Shown here in pieces: positions 41,232 to 53,200 of a stretch of 64,000 bases of DNA (its first letter is position 1; each line of letters starts with the position of its first letter). The position numbers and the translations under genes are program-made. The DNA comes from Ahaetulla prasina. Taxonomy: Eukaryota; Chordata; Lepidosauria; Squamata; Colubridae. Below the pieces are notes generated by a model. The model was not told the DNA's origin and did not search any database. It saw only the letters and a list, made by a program, of their open reading frames with translations. The stretch spans positions 3,053,959 to 3,117,958 of the forward strand of contig NC_080543.1 in NCBI RefSeq assembly GCF_028640845.1, read 5' to 3'.

Positions 41232-41763
41232 AATAACAGAGTTGGAAGGGACCTTGGAGGTCTTCTAGTCCAACCCCCTACCCAGGCAGGAAACCCTACA
41301 CCATTTCAGACAAATGACTATCCAACATTTTCTTTAAAATTTCCAGTGTTGGAGCATTCACAACTTCTGCAGGCAAGTCGTTCCACTTATTAATTGTTCT
41401 AACTGTCAGGAAATTTCTCCTTAGTTCTAGGTTGCTTCTCTCCTTGATTAGTTTCCACCCATTGCTTCTCGTTCTGCCCTCAGGTGCTTTGGAGAATAGT
41501 TTGACTCCCTCTTCTTTGTGGCAACCCCTGAGATATTGGAAGGCTGCTGTCATGTCTCCCCTAGTCCTTCTTTTCATTAAACTAGGCACACCGAGTTCCT
41601 GCAACCGTTCTTGATATGTTTTAGCCTCCAGTCCCTTAATCATCTTGGTTGCTCTTCTCTGCACTCTTTCTAGAGTCTCAGCATCTTTTTTACATCGTGG
41701 CGACCAAAACTGGATGCAATATTCCAAGTGTGGCCTTACCAAGGCATTATAAAGCGGTATTGC
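41232..41763 (-). mobile_element. CR1 LINE 3' end
   Basis: The minus strand encodes [20 protein letters not shown], the RRATKMIKGLEAKT segment and [11 protein letters not shown], then the tail. It is joined directly to family A at 41764. A continuous frame from 41934 starts in the MITE, so it is a chance fusion. Confidence 0.9.
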
Positions 41764-41764
41764 A

Positions 41765-42158
41765 TAGGTAGTCCTTGACTTACGATCACAATTGAGCACC
41801 ACATATCTGTTGCGATGCGAGACATTTATTGAGTGAGTTTTGCTCCATCTTACGACCTGTCTTGCCACTGTCGTTAAGCGAATCGCTGCAGTCATTAAAT
41901 GAGTAACATAGTTATGCGAATCTGGCTTCCCCATTGACTTTGCTGGGCAGAAGTTTGCAGAAGGGGACCATGTGACCCCGGGACACTGCGGCCGTCATAA
42001 ATAGGAGCCAGTCGCTGAGCCTCTGAATCGTGATCATGTGACCACAGGGATGCAGAATTGGTCGTAAGTGTGAAAAACGGTCCTAAGTTATTTTTGTCAG
42101 CGCCGTTGTAACTTTGAACGGCCACTAAGCGAACTGTTGTTAAGTCGAGGACCGCCTT
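41765..42158 (+). mobile_element. Family A MITE
   Basis: It starts aggtagtccttgacttacga and ends gttaagtcgaggaccgcctt. The interior is complete. Confidence 0.8.
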
Positions 42159-42264
42159 TGTTTCTTCCAAGCTTCCTCACCAACTGTTACTCGAACAGGT
42201 CAGATTGGAACTTTAGTAGAATTGATAGTGAAAAGCAAAGATGGGCAACCATGGTCTTTTTATG

Positions 42265-42875
42265 ACTCGTGGACTTCAACTCCCAGAATTCCTGAGCCAG
42301 AATTGTGGAAGTTGAAGTCCACAAGTCATAAAGGGTCCACAGTTCCCCATTTTGGCTCAGTAATTCTGGGAGTCCACGAGTCCTAAAAGGGCCCTAGTTG
42401 CCCATGCTGGCTGAGGGATTCTGGGAGTTGGAGTCCACAAGTCCTAAAAGGGCCCTAGTTCCCCATGCTGGCTGAGGGATTCTGGGAGTTGGAGTCCACA
42501 AGTCATAAAAGGGCCCTAGTTCACCATGCTGGCTGAGGAATTCTGGGAGTTGAAGTCCACGAGTCATAAAATGGCCCTAGTTCCCCATGCTGGCTGATGG
42601 ATTCTGGGAGTTGGAGTCCACAAGTTATAAAAGGGCCCTAGTTCACCATGCTGGCTGAGGGATTCTGGGAGTTGGAGTCCACGAGTCATAAAAGGGCCCT
42701 AGTTCACCATGCTGGCTGATGGATTCTGGGAGTTGGAGTCCACGAGTCATAAAGGGCCCTAGTTCCCCATGCTGGCTCAGGAATTCTGGGAGTTGGAGTC
42801 CACGAGTCCTGAAAGGGCCATAGTTGCCCATGCTGGCTGAGGGATTCTGGGAGTTGAAGTCCACAAGTCATAAAA
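42265..42875. repeat. 61 bp minisatellite derived from family B, array 1
   Basis: About nine direct units of roughly 61 bp (gccctagttccccatgctgg, ctgagggattctgggagttg, gagtccacaagtcataaaag). The unit consists of family B arm sequence. Arrays 2 and 3 lie at 55765-56512 and 57740-58492. Confidence 0.9.
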
Positions 42876-43475
42876 CGATGCCAATTCCTTCAGCAGTAAA
42901 ATAACCTTGTTACTGACAGTCCCAGCCAGAAAATTAGCATCGTTTCTCCTACTCCAATTTCCCGCTTAAGTGATTTTCCTCTTCTTTGAAGATTCTGCAG
43001 AGGAGACTCATTTACCACTCCTGACTTAAGCAGCTCCATCTGGTTTCTCCTCCTCTCGTTCACACATTGCCATCATACGAGGGCAGCTCTGCTCAAAACA
43101 GGCCGCTAATGTCTCCTCCCGAACATTTTGTGGGTGTGTTAATTCCTTGCTTTTGCAAAGCTGTTTCTGGGGAGCATTTCTCCCCCACCCCCCTTTCAGC
43201 CACATTCTCTGGGTTTGCTAAAACACCAAAGAGACTTAAGGGGGGGTGGTCCAGGGACCCCGATAATGGAATGTCTTCTGTTTCTTTTTTTTCTTTCTAC
43301 ATATCTGTTCCTAGGTACATGTGCAGCTGCATTTCTGCTTTTTATTGTTGTGGGCTTTTGGATGCGTTGAGGCTGGGGTCTCTTTTCTTTCACGGGGGGT
43401 CTTTGTGCATGGAGTTTTAGCAAGGAAAATGTTCTTTTCCGTTGCACAAATGCAAATCAGCGTGGGTGTTGTTCT
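42876..43475. other. Duplicated flank plus unique sequence
   Basis: 42885-43060 (ccaattccttcagcagtaaa ... cagctccatctggtttctcc) recurs at 56518-56695 and 58497-58670. 43060-43475 is present once and holds no recognised repeat. Confidence 0.6.
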
Positions 43476-43479
43476 GCCT

Positions 43480-43635
43480 GTTGCCCACAACTTCTGGTGG
43501 CAAGCTGTTCCACTGGTTAATTGTCCTCACTGTTAGGAAATAAATTTCTCCTTAGTTCCAGGTTGCTTCTCTCCTGGATGAGTTTCAACCTGTTGCTTCT
43601 TGTCCTGTCTTCAGGGGCTTTGGAGCAGGGGTCTC
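43480..43635 (-). mobile_element. CR1 fragment
   Basis: cacaacttctggtggcaagc ... ggttaattgtcctcactgtt ... ttgcttcttgtcctgtcttc is the reverse complement of CR1 C-terminal codons. It joins a family B end at 43626. Confidence 0.75.
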
Positions 43636-43679
43636 CGACCTTGGCAACTTTAAGATTTGTGGACTTCAACTCCCAGAAT

Positions 43680-43840
43680 TCTGAATTCTGATTGACAATC
43701 AGCTGTGCCGCGCGATCGTCAGAACCTTTTTAAAAACTTTTTTAAAGCAATTTTTTTACTACCGGTTCCCGCGAACCGGTAGTTTTTATCACTACCGGTT
43801 TTGCCGAACCGGAGCGAACCGGTAGCATTTCATCCCTGAC
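43680..43840. mobile_element. Fragment of the ACCGGT-rich hAT MITE
   Basis: actaccggttcccgcgaacc, gaaccggtagcatttcatcc and atcagctgtgccgcgcgat match 26389-26768. Confidence 0.7.
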
Positions 43841-43854
43841 CGAACACCTTATAT

Positions 43855-44100
43855 TCCTCCTCCTCCTCCTCGCATACCCCTCTCCCTTCTACCGCTGATG
43901 ATGTTACCTACTTGGGTAATGAAATGTCTTCAAGTAAACCACCCAGTATAGAGAGCATCAGCTCCATGGTTATTGTCCTCCTCCTCCTCTTCCCCTTCCT
44001 CCTCTCCCTTCTAGCACTGATGATATTACCCTGTTGGGTCATGAAACGTCTACAAGATATAACAGGCAAGCTCAGAGACCACCAAGGACCCCCCGTGACA
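43855..44100 (+). repeat. Two family C 3' motifs
   Basis: Plus-strand cores at about 43897 (gctgatgatgttacctactt) and at 44017-44050 (CTGATGA, then GAAACGTC at 44043-44050), separated by CTCCTC spacer. The second recurs at 56719. Confidence 0.65.
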
Positions 44101-44640
44101 TTTCTTTAGCATGCCCATTCTCCTCCTCCTGGGTGGACAGAGCCTCTCTTCTTCCTACAGCCTTGTGAAGGAATTGGCCAAGAAGCCTCCTCAACCACAC
44201 GGCCGGCCGGCACCTTTCAGGAACTTCCCCATAATTCGGTTTATGAATCATTGCTTTAGCTGTGCTGTTAAGCACAGAGGAGGATCTTAAGTGCTTGTAA
44301 TTGACAGTAATTCGAGGCCCTCTGCCAAGCCTCGTTCGGCTGTTGTCAGAGGTGGCAGCCCTCCCTCCTGATTCCCAATGAGTTGGGGGGCTACCGGAGC
44401 TTTTCTTGTTTTCCCGGGGGTGCTAATTAAGAGGCATCTGAATTTGGGGAGGGGGAGCGTATTGACGTCAAGGAACGGAGCAGGGTTGGGGATGCCCTTG
44501 CTCATAAGACCCTTGCCTCCAAAACGGAATAAAAAAATTTATGATTTTCCCGTAGCGTTCCTCTCTCCATATCGTCTGCCACTCGAGAAAGATCAAAGAG
44601 ACACTTTTCAATTATTACTTCTTTCCTTTTAAGACAGAGG
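44101..44640. repeat. Segment duplicated at 56.8-57.7 kb
   Basis: 44118-44640 matches 57175-57690 almost base for base. Its 44365-44625 part also matches 56908-57160, with many single-base losses in homopolymers. No exon was recognised inside. Confidence 0.85.
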
Positions 44641-45243
44641 TCTTCCAACCTGGCAGCTTTAAGACTTGTGGACTTCAACTCCCAGAATTCTCCAGCCAGC
44701 ATAGCAATGGAAATTTTCAGCGCTAAGCAAGCGCTGTTGTGAAGTGACTTGTGTCCCGTTTTTGTGACCGGTTTTGCTGCAGTTGTTAAGCGAATCACTG
44801 AAGTCGTTTGTATTTATTTATTTATTTTTATTTATTTATTTATTCACATTTTTATACCGCCCTATCTCCCAAGGGACTCAGGGCGGTTTACAGCCTGATA
44901 AAAAACATACATATAAATACAGAGTAAAACATCAATTAAAAAACTTATTAAAATAAGGCCGAATAATTAAAATAGCAATAAAAGTAATAAAACCCCAATT
45001 AAAACCAAATTCAACATTTAAAATTCTAAGTGAAACGTGCATTTATTAAGCGACTTGGCCGGTCAGGTCCTCCCTTGGAAGGCCGTAAATACATGCCAGC
45101 TGCCAATCACTCAAAAGTTTGATCATGTGACCCTGGGGAATGCTGCAACGGTCACAGATGTGAAACCTGGTCAGAAAACGAGACGGTTGCAAGTTGAGGC
45201 CTTCCTGTATTTATTATTCCTTGTTTGCATTTGAGGTTTTTTT
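44641..45243. mobile_element. Family B fragment, then family A with an L2-like LINE insertion
   Basis: A family B arm (44650-44700) leads to family A sequence (44715-44805 and 45030-45215), split by a minus-strand L2-like LINE tail at about 44810-45028. The whole block recurs at 58695-59300. Confidence 0.75.
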
Positions 45244-45589
45244 GATCCGGCGTAAGTGACCCAGGGTTCCTGTTTTGAGATTAAACGACGAGATTGATTT
45301 AATAAGTAGTGACCGAGATGGAGTTGAGTAGAAGCCCCACCTCTTATTGTTGGAATAAGGTTTCCATTCGGCATTATTAAAATGTCTGCATGCTTTTCCT
45401 TCCCTATTGCAAAGAAGAATCCACATTTCTGAAATGTCATTAATTTAATTCAGAAAACTGTCAATCATTTCCGGAAGGCCTCTAAGCTGCTCCAGGCCCA
45501 ATAACAAGACGAGGAAGTTCAGTTCATAAAATGGAAGGTGCTCTCACTGGCAAATGGACAGCTTTATGGTTCTTCAAGAGAAATTTACT

Positions 45590-46200
45590 TAGGCGTGAAA
45601 GCCAGCTAGGTGACTTTGAGCCAATCACCAGGAGACGGTGAATTCTAGTTCCACCTTGGGAATGAAAGCCAACTGGGTGATTTTGGGCCAAACACCAGGA
45701 GACAGTGAGTTCTAGTCCCGTTTTAAGCATGAAAGCCAGCTGGGCGACTTTGGCCCAATCACAAGGAGACAGTGAGTTCTAGTCCCGCCTTAAGCATGAA
45801 AGCCAGGTCTTGAGCCAAACACCAGGAAACGGTGAGTTCTAGTTCCACCTTAGTTATGAAAGCTGACTGGGTGACTTTGGGCCAGTTACCAGGAGACAGT
45901 GAGTTCTAGTCCCACCTTAAGCATGAAAGCCAGGTCTTGAGCCAAACACCAGGAGATGGTGAGTTCTAGTTCCACCTTAGTTATGAAAGCTGACTTTGGT
46001 ACCAATCACCAGGAGACGATAAGTTTTAATGACATTTTAGGCTGGAAAGCCAACTGGATGACTTTGGCCCAATCACAAGGAGACAGTGAGTTCTAGTCCT
46101 GACTTAAGTATGAAAGCAAACTGGGTGACTTTGGGAAAAATCAGCAGGAGACTCTGGGTTCAAGTGACGCCTTAGGCCAGAAAACCAGCTGGGGCTCTCT
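45590..46200 (+). repeat. SINE-interior minisatellite (copy A)
   Basis: Nine or so units of 55-70 bp with gtgagttctagt, tgaaagccagctgggtgact and ttgggccaatcaccaggaga. It is the same SINE segment amplified at 37425-38300. The copies at 50640-51240 and 59650-60340 differ in unit number and order. Confidence 0.8.
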
Positions 46201-46468
46201 TGTGGTCGTAACTCAAGGATACCTTTACTTAAAAAAAAAAGGGGTTACCTTTTGGAAAACGAGAGACTGTGAGAAAAGACTACAATCTTTAAATTTATCA
46301 GATGTCTTCAAGGCAGGTCTATATTCTGATCTGATTTTGGGGCAAGGCTTGGATTTGAAAAATTGACACAAGATTATTATTTTCCCTTCACTGCAGGCGA
46401 TCAAGAGGGGGTCGGAAAAAAATAATAATAATAATAAAAGGGAAGAACTGGATAAGTTTAGGCTACAG

Positions 46469-47522
46469 CCGTGATGGTGAGCCTTTGGCACCCGTACCAA
46501 AGGTGGCATTCGGAGCCATATTAGTAGGCACATGCACGCGCTGGCCAGCTGATTTTCGGGCCTCCTGGGCCCACCAGAAGTAGGGAAACAGGCTGTTTCC
46601 TGCCTCCGGAGGGCCTGGGGAGTGGTGGGGAAGAGCCATTTTTCTCTCTCCCCTGGCTCCAGAGCCTCTCTATGAGTCTGGGGAGGGCGAAAACAATTTT
46701 CCGCACCCTCCTGGAGGCCCTCCAGTGGCCAGAAACAGCCCGTTTGCCAACTTCTGGTTGGGCAGGAAGTGTTTTTTTTTTTTGCTGTCCCCAGCCTCCA
46801 GAGCAGCAATTCTCAACCTGTGGGTCGGGACCCCGTTGGGGGTCGAATGACGATTTGCCAGGGGTCGCCTAAGACCATTGGAAATATGGGAAGTATACTT
46901 GCGAGTCGAAGAATCGCGCTCCACTGGTTGCCCCCACAAGCCAGTTGCAGGCTCTTCAAATCGCTAGCCGAATCCGGCTCCAGGCGCGATGAATTAAAAA
47001 AGAGAGAAATCTTTGCCCTGATGTCTCCCTCTCAAGCCAGCTGCAATCACTCCCAACCGCTAGCCTAATCTGGCTTCAGGCGCCATAAACTTAATAAGGG
47101 AGGAGTCTCCGCTTTAATGCCTCCGTCCTCAAGGCAATCGCAAGCAGTTCAGATCGCTAGCCAATACGGCTTCAGGCATGATAAATTCAAAACGAAAATA
47201 GTTTTATGGTTGGGGCCCCCACATCGTGGGGAATTGTATTAAAGGGGTCGCAGCACTATAAAGGTTGAGAACCACTGCTCCAGAGCCTCTCTAGGAGGGC
47301 TGTTTTCGCCCTCCCCAGACTCATAGAGAGGCTCTGGAGCCAGGGGAGAGAGAAAAACGGGCCTACCGGTCCATTGCATGCCGGGAGCAGGGGGAAGTGA
47401 GGGTTGTGCACGGGAGCGGGGTGCATAGAATTATGGGTGTGGACATGTGCGTGCATGACACCCACCCACCCCGCCACCCCCCACCTCCTGGCATGCGATG
47501 GCAATAAGGTTAGCCGTCACTG
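46469..47522. mobile_element. hAT element hosting a SPIN-like insertion (copy A)
   Basis: Ends CCGTGATGGTGAGCC and GGTTAGCCGTCACTG are inverted, with flanks GGCTACAG (46461-46468) and GCCTACAG (47523-47530) matching at 7 of 8 bases. The SPIN-like element occupies 46804-47277. No transposase is readable. Copy B is at 51506-52578. Confidence 0.85.
46804..47277 (+). mobile_element. SPIN-like hAT transposon (copy A)
   Basis: The left end (caattctcaacctgtgggtc gggaccccgttgggggtcg) and right end (ggggtcgcagcactataaag gttgagaaccactg) match the remembered SPACE INVADERS terminal pattern. A perfect 8 bp duplication, CTCCAGAG, lies at 46796-46803 and 47278-47285. The interior holds three copies of a ctagccgaatccggcttcag gcgcgat unit. 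SPIN elements are known for horizontal transfer among tetrapods. This is a non-coding derivative. Confidence 0.88.
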
Positions 47523-47556
47523 GCCTACAGCATTCTGCTTGCCGCAGGGAAATAAG

Positions 47557-47693
47557 CAGTGGTGGGATTCAAGTAATTTAACAACCGGTTCTCTGCCGTA
47601 ATGATTTCTTCCAACAACCAGTTTGCTAAACTGCTCAGAACGTTAACAACCGGTTCTCCCCAAGTGGTGCGAACTGGCTGAATCCCACTACTG
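47557..47693. mobile_element. Short hAT MITE, CAGTGGTGGGATTCA type (copy A)
   Basis: 137 bp, ends CAGTGGTGGGATTCA and TGAATCCCACTACTG, with a perfect 8 bp duplication GAAATAAG at 47549-47556 and 47694-47701. Other filled copies are in B (52613-52749) and C (about 61635-61771). An empty site is at 60862-60870. Confidence 0.93.
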
Positions 47694-47965
47694 GAAATAA
47701 GTAACTGGATATATACCTTTAGGCACTGGGGATATATACCTTTTACTCTGGGGATGGGATATTATTTTGTCCAGAGGTAAATCCCAAACTTACGAATTTA
47801 CCCCACTCACTTCAAATTAGCAGCGTGGGAGTATAGAAAGTCCATTGTCTACCTAGTCTAATTGAAGAATTCTGCCAGCGCTCCCAAGACGCAAATTGTT
47901 CGTTTATTAGATTTTTAATCGAATAAATAATAAATAAAGTAACCTTGTTATTTTGACCATTAGTA

Positions 47966-48115
47966 CAGGTAGTCCTTGACTTACAACGGTTGCTTTAGTG
48001 ACGGTTCACAGTTAACAAAGGCACTGCCAAAAGTGAGTTATGACAGTTTTTCACTCTTACGACCGTCGCAGCCTCCCCCTTGGTCACGGGATCGAAATTC
48101 AGACGCTGGGCTGAA
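47966..48115 (-). mobile_element. Family A fragment (copy A)
   Basis: TA-CAGGTAGTCCTTGACTTAC opens a minus-type end that is truncated after about 150 bp. Copy B is at 53022. It is absent from copy C, where a CR1 end occupies the place. Confidence 0.75.
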
Positions 48116-48189
48116 TAAAAATATTTAAAGTATTTACTTTAGTATTGAAAGTGTTTCATATTTGTAGTATTTAAAGTATTTACTTTATA

Positions 48190-48345
48190 ACTAGAGTATT
48201 CAGTTGGATTTGGTTTTAATTGTTTTTATATTGTTATTTATTATATTGTTGTATTTTAAACATGGCTGTGAACCGCCCTGAGTCCTGTGGGAGATGGTGC
48301 GGTATAGAATTTTAATTAATAAATAAAATAAATAAATAAAGGAAC
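48190..48345 (+). mobile_element. L2-like LINE 3' tail (copy A)
   Basis: gtgaaccgccctgagtcctg tgggagatggtgcggtatag with an AATAAATAAAATAAATAAA tail. Copies at 53246 and 62266. Confidence 0.7.
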
Positions 48346-48394
48346 TGAATGTTTAGGACATTCCTGTGCTGTTTAGTGGCCTTATAAACAGAAG

Positions 48395-48475
48395 AACACC
48401 AACACTAACGGTGCCACTGAAGATGTTACCTAGTCTGGTAATGAAACGTTCAGAAATCAACCCACAAGCTCGGAA
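48395..48475 (+). repeat. Family C motif variant (copy A)
   Basis: ccactgaagatgttacctag tctggtaatgaaacgttcag has CTGAAGA in place of CTGATGA, with GTTACC/GGTAAT arms around TAGTCT. Copies at 53451 and 62437. Confidence 0.6.
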
Positions 48476-48630
48476 AAGTTGTGTCTCACTTAACAGCAGA
48501 AATTTTGGGCTCACTTGTGGTCGTAAGTCGAGGAGAACCTGCAAATGCTTGGAGATGCAGTACCTTGGACAGCTCCTTGAGTGCTTCCCAACTTCCCAAG
48601 AGTCTTTTTCAGACTGAAAACTTTTTTCTG

Positions 48631-49009
48631 CAGGTTGTTCTCGACGTACGACCACAAATTGAGCCCCAAATGGTCGTCGCTACGTAAGTCAGTTGTCAAG
48701 CGAGTTTTGCCCCATTTTGCGACCTTTCTTTGCGCTGTCGTCTGAGAAATCACTGCGGTTGGTCACATGGTCGTTAAGTGAATCAGGCTTTCCCCCTTGA
48801 CTTGGCTCGTCAGGAGGTCACCAAAGGGGATCACGTGACCCCGGGATCCTGCAACCGTCATAAGTACATGCCGGTTGACAAGCATCTGAAATTTCATCAC
48901 GGGACCACGGGGATGCGGCAACGGTCATAAGTGTGAAACGTTGCCACAAATCCCTTTTTTCAATGCCATAGTGACTTTGAATGGTCAGGTGTAAATCGAG
49001 GACAACCAG
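48631..49009 (+). mobile_element. Family A MITE (copy A)
   Basis: Starts CAGGTTGTTCTCGACGTACG and ends TAAATCGAGGACAACCAG. Copies at 53687-54059 and 62675-63051. Confidence 0.8.
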
Positions 49010-49023
49010 CGGTCTGTGTAAAG

Positions 49024-50131
49024 TAGGGGTGTTAAACTCAAGGCCCGTGGGGTGCTTAGATCTGGCCCTTGGGGCCTGCCTGGAAACAGAAAAGGACTGG
49101 CCCGGAGTGCCTCTGCTAGCAAAAATGGACCTCGAGTGGGGGGGGCGTGGCGTATGCACCCGGAGCCACAAAACCCTTCCCGTGCCTGACTTATTTCTTG
49201 AGTGGCCACAAAACTAGCCTATGTAGTTGCATTAAATGTTCTCTTTTCTTCCGAAACTTTACTTTTCTTGGATTTATCCATGCTTGGCCTACCGGGGGTC
49301 AAAAAGCTCAATAAATTGCTTGCTGATGGGTGTCGTACATTGGCGGTTGTGATGCATATTTTGAGCAACAGGGAACCGCAGCAGAGGGGTGAAAGAGCCC
49401 CATGCGGTCTAAACAAACTGAAAACTAAACGAAAGGAGAAATGTTTCTTCCCCTTTTGCATTTGAGCATGCAAGAAGGGACAGGAAAGGAGAAGGAAGGA
49501 GGAAGGAAGGAACAAAGGAAGGAAGAAGGAAGAAGAAGGAAGGAAGAAGGAAGGAAGGAAGAAGAAGGAAGAAGAAGGAAGAAGAAAGAATGAAGAGGAA
49601 GGAAGAGAATGGAGGAAGAAGAAGGAAGGAACAAAGGAAGGAACAAAGGAGAATGTGGGAAGGAAGGAAGGAGAATGGGGAAGAAGAAGGAAGGAAGAGA
49701 ATGGAGGAAGAAGAAGGAAGGAAGAAGGAAGAAAGAATGTGGGAAGGGGAAGGAAGAAGAAAGGAGAATGAAGAGGGAAGAAAAAGAAGAGGGAGGAAGG
49801 AAGGAAGGAAGGAGAGAGAATGGGGGAAGAAGGAAGGAAGGAGAATGGGGGAAGAAGCAAGGAAGGAAGGAAGGAGGATGGGAAGAAGAAGGAAGGAAGG
49901 AGAATGGGGGAAGAAGAAGGAAGGAAGGAAGGAAGGAAGGAAGAAAGGAAGGAAGGAAGGAAGGAAGGAAGGAAGGAAGGAAGGAAGGAGATTATAATGA
50001 GAGGGGGGGGTCTGAGGGAAATCCTGCCCTAGCAATTGTCCACCACAGATACAAGTGTTGTTGAGCTGCTCTCCCCAAGGTCAAACACAACCCTGATGTG
50101 GCCCTCAATGAAATCGATTTTCACACCCCTG
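49024..50131 (-). mobile_element. 1.1 kb hAT remnant with a purine tract (copy A)
   Basis: Ends TAGGGGTGTTAAACTCAAGG and ATCGATTTTCACACCCCTG, with flanks GTGTAAAG (49016-49023) and GTGTAGAG (50132-50139), 7 of 8 matching. On the minus strand a short frame starts MDKSKKSKVSEEKRTF and, past a stop, continues VATQEISQARE. This resembles the N-terminus of hAT transposase-like proteins of the GTF2IRD2/ZBED type, from memory. The frame is broken. The tract at 49485-49990 has replaced or expanded within its middle. Confidence 0.72.
49485..49990. repeat. GGAA/GAAG purine tract (copy A)
   Basis: About 500 bp of A/G with few interruptions (ATG, CAA, TGTG). The Lys/Glu/Gly/Arg and Phe/Leu/Ser/Pro frames on the two strands are products of the tract. 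Copy B is 54530-55056 and copy C 63525-63660. Confidence 0.95.
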
Positions 50132-50286
50132 GTGTAGAGCAAAAAGTTAGGGAACGGTTTGAATTCGAACCCCAAAAAAAGCCGTTGTCCCCCTCTTTGA
50201 CTTCTCCCCAAAGGGCTGACGAAGCGAAGAGACCCACTTTTTAATTATTATTTTTTTCCCCCTGGGTTTGCAAACAGATGAGTTTT

Positions 50287-53200
50287 GATCCGCGTAAGTG
50301 ACCCAGGGTTCCTGTTTTGAGATTAAACGACGAGATTGATTTAATAAGTAGTGACCGAGATGGAGTTGAGTAGAAGCCCCACCTCTTATTGTTGGAATAA
50401 GGTTTCCATTCGGCATTATTAAAATGTCTGCATGCTTTTCCTTCCCTATTGCAAAGAAGAATCCACATTTCTAAAATGTCATTAATTTAATTCAGAAAAC
50501 TGTCAGTCATTTCCTGAAGGCCTCTAAGCTGCTCCAGGCCCAATAACAAGACGAGGAAGTTCAGTTCATAAAATGGAAGGTGCTCACACTGGCAAATGGA
50601 CAGCTTTATGGTTCTTCAAGAGAAATTTACTTAGGCGTGAAAGCCAGCTAGGTGACTTTGAGCCAATCACCAGGAGACAGTGAGTTCTAGTTCCACCTTG
50701 GGAATGAAAGCCAACTGGGTGATTTTGGGCCAAACACCAGGAGACAGTGAGTTCTAGTCCTCCTTAAGCATGAAAGCCAGCTGGGCGACTTTGGCCCAAT
50801 CACAAGGAGACAGTGAGTTCTAGTCCCGCTTAAGCATGAAAGCCAGGTCTTGAGCCAAACACCAGGAAACGGTGAGTTCTAGTTCCACCTTAGTTATGAA
50901 AGCTGACTGGGTGACTTTGGGCCAGTTACCAGGAGACAGTGAGTTCTAGTCCCACCTTAAGCATGAAAGCCAGGTCTTGAGCCAAACACCAGGAGATGGT
51001 GAGTTCTAGTTCCACCTTAGTTATGAAAGCTGACTTTGGTACCAATCACCAGGAGACGATAAGTTTTAATGACATTTTAGGCTGGAAAGCCAACTGGATG
51101 ACTTTGGCCCAATCACAAGGAGACAGTGAGTTCTAGTCCTGACTTAAGTATGAAAGCAAACTGGGTGACTTTGGGAAAAATCAGCAGGAGACTCTGGGTT
51201 CAAGTGACGCCTTAGGCCAGAAAACCAGCTGGGGCTCTCTTGTGGTCGTAACTCAAGGATACCTTTACTTAAAAAAAAAAGGGGTTACCTTTTGGAAAAC
51301 GAGAGACTGTGAGAAAAGACTACAATCTTTAAATTTATCAGATGTCTTCAAGGCAGGTCTATATTCTGATCTGATTTTGGGGCAAGGCTCGGATTTGAAA
51401 AATTGACACAAGATTATTATTTTCCCTTCACTGCAGGCGATCAAGAAGGGGTCGGAAAAAAATAATAATAATAAAAGGGAAGAACTGGATAAGTTTAGGC
51501 TACAGCCGTGATGGTGAACCTATGGCACCCGTACCACAGGCGGCATGCGGAACCATATCAGTAGGCACACGAGCTCAGCTCTGGCGTGGATGCATACGCT
51601 AGCCAGCTGATTTTCGGGCCTCCTGGGCCCACTAGAAGTAGGGAAACAGACTGTTTCCTGCCTCCGGAGGGCCTGGGGAGTGGTGGGGAAGAGCCATTTT
51701 TCTCTCTCCCCTGGCTCCAGAGCCTCTCTATGAGTCTGGGGAGGGCAAAAACAACCTTCCCCACCCTTCTGGAGGCCCTCCGGTGGCCAGATACAGCCCG
51801 TTCGCCAACTTCTGGTTGGGCAGGAAGTGATTTTTTTTGCTGTCCCCAGCCTCCAGAGCAGCAATTCTCAACCTGTGGGTCGGGACCCCGTTGGGGGTCG
51901 AATGACGATTTGCCAGGGGTCGCCTAAGACCATTGGAAATATGGGAAGTATACTTGCGAGTCGAAGAATCGCGCTCCAATGGTTGAGTCCACAAGCCAGT
52001 TGCAGGCTCTTCAAATCGCTAGCCGAATTCGGCTTCAGGCGCGATGAATTAAAAAAGAGAGAAATCTTTGCTCTGATGTCTCCCTCTCAAGCCAGCTGCA
52101 ATCACTCCCAACCGCTAGCCTAATCTGGCTTCAGGCGCCATAAACTTAATAAGGGAGGAGTCTCCGCTTTAATGCCTCCGTCCTCAAGGCAATCGCAAGC
52201 AGTTCAGATCGCTAGCCAATACGGCTTCAGGCATGATAAATTCAAAACGAAAATAATTTTATGGTTGGGGGTCGCCACATCGTGGGGAATTGTATTAAAG
52301 GGGTCGCAGCACTATAAAGGTTGAGAACCACTGCTCCAGAGCCTCTCTAGGAGGGCTGTTTTCGCCCTCCCCAGACTCATAGAGAGGCTCTGGAGCCAGG
52401 GGAGAGAGAAAAACGGGCCTACCGGTCCATTGCATGCCGGGAGCAGGGGGAAGTGAGGGTTGTGCACGGGAGCGGGGTGCATAGAATTATGGGTGTGGAC
52501 ATGTGCGTGCATGACACCCACCCACCCCGCCACCCCCCACCTCCTGGCATGCGATGGCAATAAGGTTAGCCGTCACTGGCCTACAGCATTCTGCTTGCCG
52601 CAGGGAAATAAGCAGTGGTGGGATTCAAGTAATTTAACAACCGGTTCTCTGCCCTAATGATTTCTTCCAACAACCAGTTTGCTAAACTGCTCAGAACGTT
52701 AACAACCGGTTCTCCCCAAGTGGTGCGAACTGGCTGAATCCCACTACTGGAAATAAGTAACTGGATATATACCTTTAGGCACTGGGGATATATACCTTTT
52801 ACTCTGGGGATGGGATATTATTTTGTCCAGAGGTAAATCCCAAACCTACGAATTTACCCTACTCACTTCAAATTAGCAGCGTGGGAGTATAGAAAGTCCA
52901 TTCTCTACCTAGTCTAATTGAAGAATTCTGCCAGCGCTCCCAAGACGCAAATTGTTCGTTTATTAGATTTTTAATCGAATAAATAATAAATAAAGTAACC
53001 TTGTTATTTTGACCATTAGTACAGGTAGTCCTTGACTTACAACGGTTGCTTTAGTGACGATTCACAGTTAACAAAGGCACTGCCAAAAGTGAGTTATGAC
53101 AGTTTTTCACTCTTACGACCGTCGCAGCCTCCCCCACGGTCACAGGATCGAAATTCAGACGCTGGGCTGAATAAAAATATTTAAAGTATTTACTTTAGTA

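Larger units (their letters stand above)
45244..50286. repeat. Segmental duplication unit, copy A
   Basis: This 5043 bp unit starts at gatccggcgtaagtgaccc. Its end runs without a gap into the same sequence at 50287. It contains a SINE-type minisatellite, nested hATs, a short hAT MITE, family A fragments, a LINE tail, a family C motif and a 1.1 kb hAT with a purine tract. It has no host gene. Confidence 0.92.

Noticed and set aside
41296..41934. A 212-codon frame as a host gene
   Set aside because: Its N-terminal part is antisense family A MITE and the rest is the CR1 reverse-transcriptase C-terminus; a chance fusion of two transposons.
44365..44640. Conserved exon, because the block is repeated three times
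   Set aside because: The repetition comes from segmental duplication; no frame is kept in all copies and no splice sites flank it.
49409..50064. Frames of 130-210 codons made of Lys/Glu/Gly/Arg or Phe/Leu/Ser/Pro
   Set aside because: Translations of a purine-only tract and its complement. The same holds at 38797-39270 and 54475-55170.
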